From Halicephalobus mephisto (Eukaryota; Nematoda; Chromadorea; Rhabditida; Panagrolaimidae), in NCBI GenBank assembly GCA_009193035.1, contig SWDT01000559.1, forward strand, positions 50,609 to 114,608: a DNA stretch of 64,000 nucleotides. The letters are read 5' to 3'. Shown here one piece after another: positions 58,111 through 64,000 of the stretch (the first letter of the stretch is position 1; each line of letters begins with the position of its first letter). The notes beneath the pieces are model-generated. The model searched no databases. It had not been told where the DNA came from and was given only the letters and a program-made list of their open reading frames with translations. A program made the translations under genes and the position numbers.

Positions 58111-58486
58111 TTATTTGTTGCAGAAATCGGAATCACAACGTTGGCATTTTCCGCGTCCTCCGCTGAATTGACAGATCCTGGGTCCGGCTATACATCCTAT
58201 ATTCTTTTTAGCGCAAGTTCGAAGGGTAAATGGAGCTGAAATCAGGGAAGATAACGAAGGATAAACAATAGGATGAAATAGAATTACAAATTATTTCGAA
58301 ATTTAAAAATCAAAACTTACATCTGCCGCCTTCGCAAACGAATTTTTGACAAGTGTAGTCGCTAGAATCTCCTCCGGCAGAACATTGCTTCTGGGTGTAT
58401 CTGTCGTTCTGGCCGGAGTAACAATTTTTAGCAGCTTGAACGAAAGTAAAGGCCAGAATGAGGATCAAAATAGTCAGACCTCTCAT
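58111..58486 (-). CDS. Ly6-like small secreted cysteine-rich protein 1
   Basis: Two minus-strand exons, 58486-58321 and 58235-58111 (85-nt intron, phase 1), encode 96 residues. I start at ATG 58486 because it gives a clean signal peptide (MRGLTILILILAFTFVQAA). The mature chain has ten cysteines: NCYSG, KQCSAGG, YTCQKFVC, RTC, GC, RIC, KCQRC and a final CDSDFCN. The terminal C-x4-CN and CYxG start fit the Ly6/uPAR three-finger fold. There is no hydrophobic C-terminus, so it should be freely secreted, unlike its neighbour. The opposite-strand frame at 58003-58239 is a shadow. Function unknown; nematodes have many such small secreted proteins. Confidence 0.72.
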
Positions 58487-60420
58487 TTTTAGGGAAAACA
58501 AGGTCGAACTGAAAAGTTTTGATCGATAAAAACAGGGAGAACGCGACAGCGGAACAAAAAATAATCAAAAAAGAAAACAAAGCAGTTTAATTTTCTTCGA
58601 TTTTTAATAAACAAATGAAAGTCTACAACCCTTGGAACGGACTGGTATGATCTGGGAAATGTAATTTCACCCAATATGAATCACTATTTTGAAATTTTTT
58701 AGAACGTTTTTGAAACGGGATTTCATCCATAATTGAAAAAAACAAAATTGTGATTTTTGAGCTTTCATGATAAGAATCGATTTCACACACTGTGATAGCA
58801 ACATTTGTACTTCTTATCATTGTGCGAAAAATATCCCTTAGTAAAAAAACAAACAAGATTATTACGATTATCAGACTTTTGTGATGGGAGATAACTTTGA
58901 TTTTAGGTAATTTTTTCTGCAAAATTCTATCTGTATTTGTGAATAATTAAGGTTATCGCAACTATTGGGATCTGTGGATCAGAGTTAACATGATATTAAA
59001 GTCTATTTATCCATAATAACTAACGGTCCGATTGGGACGTAAAACAATTTAAAATTGCCATATCTGTGTGAGATTTATCTCCTATTCTCTGTTATACTGC
59101 CTAGGATATAGCTCTGCAGTAGTGATAAATGCTATTTTTCTAACTCATTCCACACACAAATAATGGGTACAAGATACATAATGTATCAACACATTGAGAC
59201 GATTCTAATGTATAAGATATATTATATTCAACATATTTGATACATTAAGTTGATATCCGCGGATTGTATGTAATGTATCCGATATATTAAAACGGCTCTT
59301 ACGTATCAGACATAGTGTATTCAATGTATCGATATGTTAAGTTGATATCGGTGCATTATATAATGTATCAACATATTATATTCAACATATCTGATACATT
59401 AAGTTGATATCGGTAAATAATATATAATATATCGATATATTAAATATAATGTATCGATATACTAAATATAATGTATCCGATACATTAGAGACGTTTTAAT
59501 GAACTCGTTTTGTATGTACAGATCTTTTAGGACTCAACAGCAATAGTCAAACACTTTCGCGACAAAAATATATTCCAAACAAGATAATAAGCATCTCTTA
59601 TTCTGCATTACTGTAGCGAATCTCCACTTATATTCCGGAATAAACAAAATCTTTTTTACATTTTACTTCTATTTCGCACAAATCAGAAAAACTCACAGTA
59701 ATTTTAAAAATTAATTGTTTACTTATCTGACCCATCTTTCCAGTTGGTGACGTACGTAGGGGGAAACAAAATCCTTATAGCCATGAAAAATTTCGCTTTT
59801 AATTTCTGTATAAATTTCTACTTATATTTGAAAAAAACAAACTTTTTAGTACATTTGAAAATTTTCGCTGTGGGAATTAATTTCATGTTTTTAAAACACT
59901 TTTTTACTACAATAAAGTTCTAGTGTTTAGTAATATAAAAGTTTTTCAGTTATTGTGGATTTTCGCGTCAGGATTTCACGACAATCATTTTTGAAGAGCC
60001 ATAGAAATTCGACAACATTGATCCCGTCATGGTTATCGAACTTTGGAGCGGAAGTTAACTTTGTCTTCGTGACAGGATGATTCATCAAAAACTCGTTTCC
60101 GGAAAAAGTTGTATTCGTCCTGAGTTGGCCCTTTTTAACCTTGGAAGTGGAGTAGTTTCGAATTTCTCCTTGTTTGATCAACGCTTATTGGATTTTCGGG
60201 TAAGTCCAAACAAGGAAAAGGGTCTTGTTTGGCTCGGACAGTAATCAATTATTTATCACAAGAAGACGGACACTAGGATTCGTAGTTTTCTAAAAATTGT
60301 AATAAAGCAAAATTCATAAAATTGTACTTTTATAATTCAATTATATTTTTTATAAAAAATTAAATTCACACAAATTTTAAAAATTCTGAATTTTGAATAT
60401 CTATGATATTTTTTATTAAA
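58487..60420. other. spacer with repeats; no clear gene
   Basis: The frames at 58489-58922 and 59927-60181 lack start, splice or domain support. Positions 59860-60130 contain ttttcgctgtgggaatt and ttttcgcgtcagg-like words related to the 9.5-10.4 kb repeat superfamily, so the 59927-60181 frame is probably repeat-derived. Confidence 0.45.
59155..59520. mobile_element. palindromic TA-rich element (family 2)
   Basis: Words such as gattctaatgtataagatatatt, tgatacattaagttgatatc and taatgtatcgatata alternate in both orientations. The outer segments (acacaaataatgggtacaag and gaactcgttttgtatgtaca) are only weakly inverted. It is the same family as 40858-41000 and 55935-56410. Confidence 0.55.
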
Positions 60421-60499
60421 TTGTGAAAAATTAGGGAATTTTAGGGATCTTATAAATTATAAAATATTTAAAAAACTATAAAATTCTGAAAAAATTTAT

Positions 60500-61060
60500 G
60501 ATTTTTATAGCTCCTAAAAGTCGTAGGATATTTGAATAAATTATGTAAAGTTCTACTGGATTTTTGAAATTCCTAGAAATCTTTGGAAAATTATCAAAGT
60601 TTGTAGGATATTTGAATAAATTATGTAAAATTCTATTAAATTCTCGAAATTCCTAGAAATCTTGGGGAAATTATCAAAGATTACAGGATATGTAATTGCA
60701 TTATATAAAATTTTATTATATTCTTGAAATTCCTAAAAATTTCTGAAAAATTGTCAAAAATTATAAAATATTTAATCATATTATATAAAATTCCATACTA
60801 TTCTTAATATTTCTTAAAATTTTTGAAAAATTATAGGATATTTGATTGCATTATATAAAATTTTATTATATTCTTGAAATTTCTAAAAACTTCTGAAAAA
60901 TTATCAAAAATTATAAGATATTTAATTGCATTATATAAAATTCCAGTATATTCTTGAAATTCCTAAAAATTTCTGAAAAATTATCGAAAATTATAAGATA
61001 TTTAATCATATTATATAAAATTCCATACTATTCTTGAAATTCCTAAAAATTTTCGAATAA
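60500..61060. repeat. about 90-bp tandem repeat, about six copies
   Basis: Units carry aggatatttgattgcattatataaaatt, tattcttgaaattcctaaaaa and tctgaaaaattatcaaa, with the ataaaatt anchor at intervals of roughly 85-95 bp. Copies are diverged and wholly AT-rich. Confidence 0.75.
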
Positions 61061-61509
61061 TTTTTAACTCCAAAATTTTCAACTTTATTTTAGACAATTC
61101 TATAGAATTCTAGAAACTTTTACGGAATTCTAGAAAATTCCAAAAGTTTCTAACAAATTCAAAAATTTTCCGAAAATTCCTATTCCATTTTGAAAGATTT
61201 CAGAAATTTCATAAAATTTTTAAAAATTTCAAAATCTTCAATTTGATTTTGGAAAATCTTACAGAATTGAAGTTATTTAAAAATTTACAATAAAAATCAA
61301 AATCGAAAATTTTTTATTTTTAAAAAATTAAAAATTTCAAAAAAAAATTAATTTTTCAATTTTGATTAAAATTGTTAATTTTTATATTTTGAAGATGAAT
61401 ATAAAATAATAAAAATATTTTTTTTATGAAAATAAAGAAAAATGATTCAATATTATTTTAAAAAAAATAAAAATTTTTCTAAAAACTTGAACGGAATTTT
61501 GACTTTTCA

Positions 61510-62050
61510 ATCAAGATATGACCAACTTTGTGCATCATCTATAAAAGATTATTAACTAAATAGAAAATTACAATAAATTTCAAATATTATTCGTCCCAGG
61601 ACTATAACTTTAAAAATTTCCTTCAAAATGAAAGTAAAAAATCAATTATTTCGAAATATTGATCCCATTGTGAAAGAAAGTTTACTATTTTTTGACTATG
61701 AACTTTGTCGGTGATCCTATATTAACTAAATAAAAAATTAAAATGTAATTGAAGCATTTGTTCGTTGCCAGGACCCCAACTTTAAAATTTCCTTCAAAAT
61801 GAAAGTAAAAAATCAATTATTCGAAATATTGATCCCATTGTGAAAAAGTTTACTATTTTTGACTATGAACTTTGTCGGTGATCCTAAGAAAGAATTATTA
61901 ACTAATAAAAAATTAAAAATTAATTGAAGATTGTTCGTCCAGGACCCCAACTTTAAAAATTTCCTTCAAAAATGAAAGTAAAAAATCAATTATTCGAAAT
62001 ATTGATCCCATTTGAAAGAAAGTTTACTATTTTTTGACTATGAACTTTGT
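61510..62050. repeat. about 175-bp tandem repeat, three copies
   Basis: Units share ccaggaccccaactttaaa, cttcaaaatgaaagtaaaaaa, tcgaaatattgatcccatt and gactatgaactttgtcggtga. The tgaactttgtc anchor falls at about 61699, 61866 and 62040. Small A/T-run length differences separate the copies, which otherwise are nearly identical and so recently amplified. The 62034-62246 frame begins inside the last copy. Confidence 0.8.
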
Positions 62051-63160
62051 CAGTGATCTTTTAATTCCGATCGTTCTAAGAATCTGCTTAATCGAACATA
62101 TTTCCGAAACCCGTTTGTTTGTTACTGACCCGTCCCGATTTCTTGGAGCCAGTCTCGTTTTCGACCAAAATTCTCTGTTTGCGAATTTCAGGAAGCTTCG
62201 GACTGAATCTAAAAAGAAAAAAATTACTTTTTGTCGACATTTTTGATTCGAAATTGGTTTTGAAAAATTTTAAAAAAGTTAAATTTTGAAAATATTTTTT
62301 AAATTTATTAAATAAAATTTCGGAATTTTTTAAATTTAATTGAAAATTTTGAAAATGATTAAAATCAGAAAATTTTTGAAATTTCGAAAATTTGACAGAA
62401 ATTTTTTAGATTTTTTATTATATAATATTTTTAAAAATCTTTTAAATTTTCTATGATTTTACTCAAAATACTAAAATTAAAAAAAATTAATTATTTTATT
62501 GTAATAATATTTAAAATTAAAATTATTTTTTATTATTTATTGAAATTTCAAAAATCCTTGAAATCTTTCTATAATACTATTAATTTACTGAAATTTAAAA
62601 AAAACATTATTTTTATTCAAAATTGTCAAATTTTTAAGAATTTTTATTTTTTATTAACTTTTTCGAAATCCTCTGAAATCTTTTATGAATCTTATTAAGT
62701 TTTCAAAATCTTATGGCAATTTTTAGAACCTTCCAAAATCATAAATAATTTTTAAAACCAAAACTTTTAATTTTCTAAAAAAATCCTTAAAATTAATTTC
62801 TAGAGTATTTCATGGAAAATTTAATTTTAATTTTATAAATAACATAATTTAAGCATATTATTTAGAATTTAATGATTTTTTGATTTTATAATTTTAAATT
62901 TATAATTTTATAATTTAAATGATTTTTTTATTTTAAATTTTAGAATTTTTAGAATTAATTATTTTATGATTTTTTTGATTTTATTATGATTTTTTTGATT
63001 TTATAATTTTTATAATTTTAGAATTTAATGATTTTATTTTAGAATTTTTCAGAATTTAATGTTGATTTAATTTAGAATTTTATGATTTTAAAATTTTTTG
63101 ATTTTAGAATTTCACAAATACAGTTTTTTGATTTAATTATTCATGATTTACGATTTTATG
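62051..63160. other. AT-rich DNA with short tandem tracts
   Basis: Positions 62051-62240 are a less AT-rich stretch directly after the last 175-bp repeat, with a frame but no reliable gene structure. Positions 62850-63120 are a simple array of ttttgattttataattt and tagaatttaatgatttt words. Confidence 0.45.
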
Positions 63161-63382
63161 ACGTGTTTTTTCTCGCGCAAGCTGTGGACACAAGTGCTCA
63201 AGTAGCCAGAAGCTACTCGAAGCTGTTGCTGACAGCTTTTTGCAGAAACAACGAGTCTGACCGTACTCTGGAAGTAAAACAAGAGGAATTCATGTTACCA
63301 ATCATTATCCGGACTGTATTTGAGCGGAAATATTCCGTAATCTTGCTCAAGTGGACCAATTTTTTTTCACTTCAAGAAAGTA
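63161..63382 (+). other. exon-like GC-richer island
   Basis: Composition rises sharply above the flanking AT repeats. The plus-strand frame reads LAQAVDTSAQVARSYSKLLL, then TAFCRNNESDRTLEVKQEEF and MLPIIIRTVFERKYSVILLK, ending at GAAA|GTAAAC, a possible donor. The upstream edge (ctcgcgcaag|) could be an acceptor. It has protein-like composition but no partner exon or family that I recognise. It could be an exon of a gene extending past the window or a decayed exon. Confidence 0.3.
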
Positions 63383-64000
63383 AACGTAAAAAAGGAAGTT
63401 TATATTTGAATGTTCTCATTTTTGATTTTGATTTTTTGAAAGATTCTTAAAAATTGTACTATTGGGAAAATTAAAAATGCGGATTTTTATAAAATTAATT
63501 GAATTGGAATTTTTAAGTTTTTGATTCCCGAATTCGAGTTTCAGATGTCAGTTGTCTTTGGATTCTGGAAGGATTTCTGAAAATCCCATGAGATTCTAGA
63601 AGACTTCAGAATCTTCATGGAATTCTAGAAGAACTTCAGAATCATCTAATCGAAGTTTTAAAAATTCTTATAAAATTTTAAAAATTTTATAATTTAAAAA
63701 TTTTTTTGATTCTGAAACTTTCATGAAATTTAAAAATTTTCTAAACTCTATGGAATTTTTAGAAAATTTCAGAATCATCTGTGAAATTCTGAAATTCCCA
63801 CAAAATTTAGAAAAATTCTGAAAAATTCTTTATAAAATTTTTAAAAATTCTAATAATTCTAAAATTCTAAAAATTCTAAAATCTTTAAATTTTGAAAATT
63901 TCTACAGAATTCAAAAAATTTCAAAAATTTTAATAAAATTTTCGAAAATTCTAGAATCTTAAAATAAAATTCTAAAATCTTCAGAATCATATTCTAAGTA
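63383..64000. other. AT-rich DNA with gaattctaga words
   Basis: No gene is visible. The stretch is a loose repeat of agaatcttcatggaattcta and aaaattctgaaa words, similar in style to the receptor intron at 13.7-14.8 kb. Confidence 0.45.

Noticed and set aside
59927..60181. 84-residue minus-strand frame
   Set aside because: It starts at a non-ATG codon, lies among words of the 9.5-10.4 kb repeat superfamily, and has no splice partners.

Overview
The window looks like chromosomal DNA of a nematode, most likely a rhabditid related to Caenorhabditis. The reasons are: very short introns (41-53 nt) ending in TTTCAG-type acceptors; acceptor-like sites placed directly before start codons, as expected for spliced-leader trans-splicing; a long array of cysteine-rich ET modules; a DMSR-type neuropeptide receptor; a KIN-15/KIN-16/OLD-type receptor kinase; and strongly AT-rich, tandem-repeat-rich intergenic DNA. 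Species and chromosome cannot be told from the sequence. All gene models were built by hand from reading frames and splice signals, without transcripts.

Layout. 1-11.8 kb: no gene; successive tandem arrays, two blocks of a palindromic MITE-like family, and a tRNA-like relic near 11.4 kb. 11.86-15.2 kb (+): DMSR-type GPCR, three exons. 16.27-17.17 kb (+): DXO/RAI1-family protein with eroded catalytic motifs. 17.6-24.0 kb (-): a five-exon secreted, probably GPI-anchored protein of about 1,524 residues with 16 ET modules, produced by an intragenic duplication of an 8-module block. 24.26-24.77 kb (-): small mitochondrial-type membrane protein. 24.8-28.2 kb: tandem arrays. 28.2-28.7 kb (+): 100-residue single-pass protein. 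29.3-30.5 kb (-): disordered protein with RFxV and RVxF docking motifs. 30.5-35.1 kb: unique sequence with spaced A/T runs, probably a large intron or intergenic spacer. 35.1-36.0 kb (-): exons of an unrecognised gene. 37.6-39.1 kb (+): DCAF7/WDR68 (AN11 family). 39.1-43.3 kb: no clear gene. 43.3-45.7 kb (+) and 46.8-49.0 kb (-): two tail-to-tail MPEG1/perforin-2 (MACPF) paralogues, one with and one without a transmembrane anchor. 50.9-53.5 kb (+): receptor tyrosine kinase. 55.1-56.8 kb (+): LAMP-like lysosomal membrane protein. 56.85-58.5 kb (-): two Ly6-like cysteine-rich genes. 58.5-64 kb: tandem repeats and one exon-like island.

How the genes may work together. There is no operon-like pathway. 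Several loci do share a theme of cell-surface, secreted or endolysosomal proteins: ET-module protein, MPEG1 pair, LAMP, Ly6 pair and minimal-ectodomain kinase. The most notable item is the MPEG1 pair. MPEG1 is a phagolysosomal pore-forming immune effector that, as far as I recall, is not known from C. elegans, and here one copy appears to have become a soluble form. DCAF7, the mitochondrial protein and perhaps the 29-36 kb genes look like housekeeping or germline genes.
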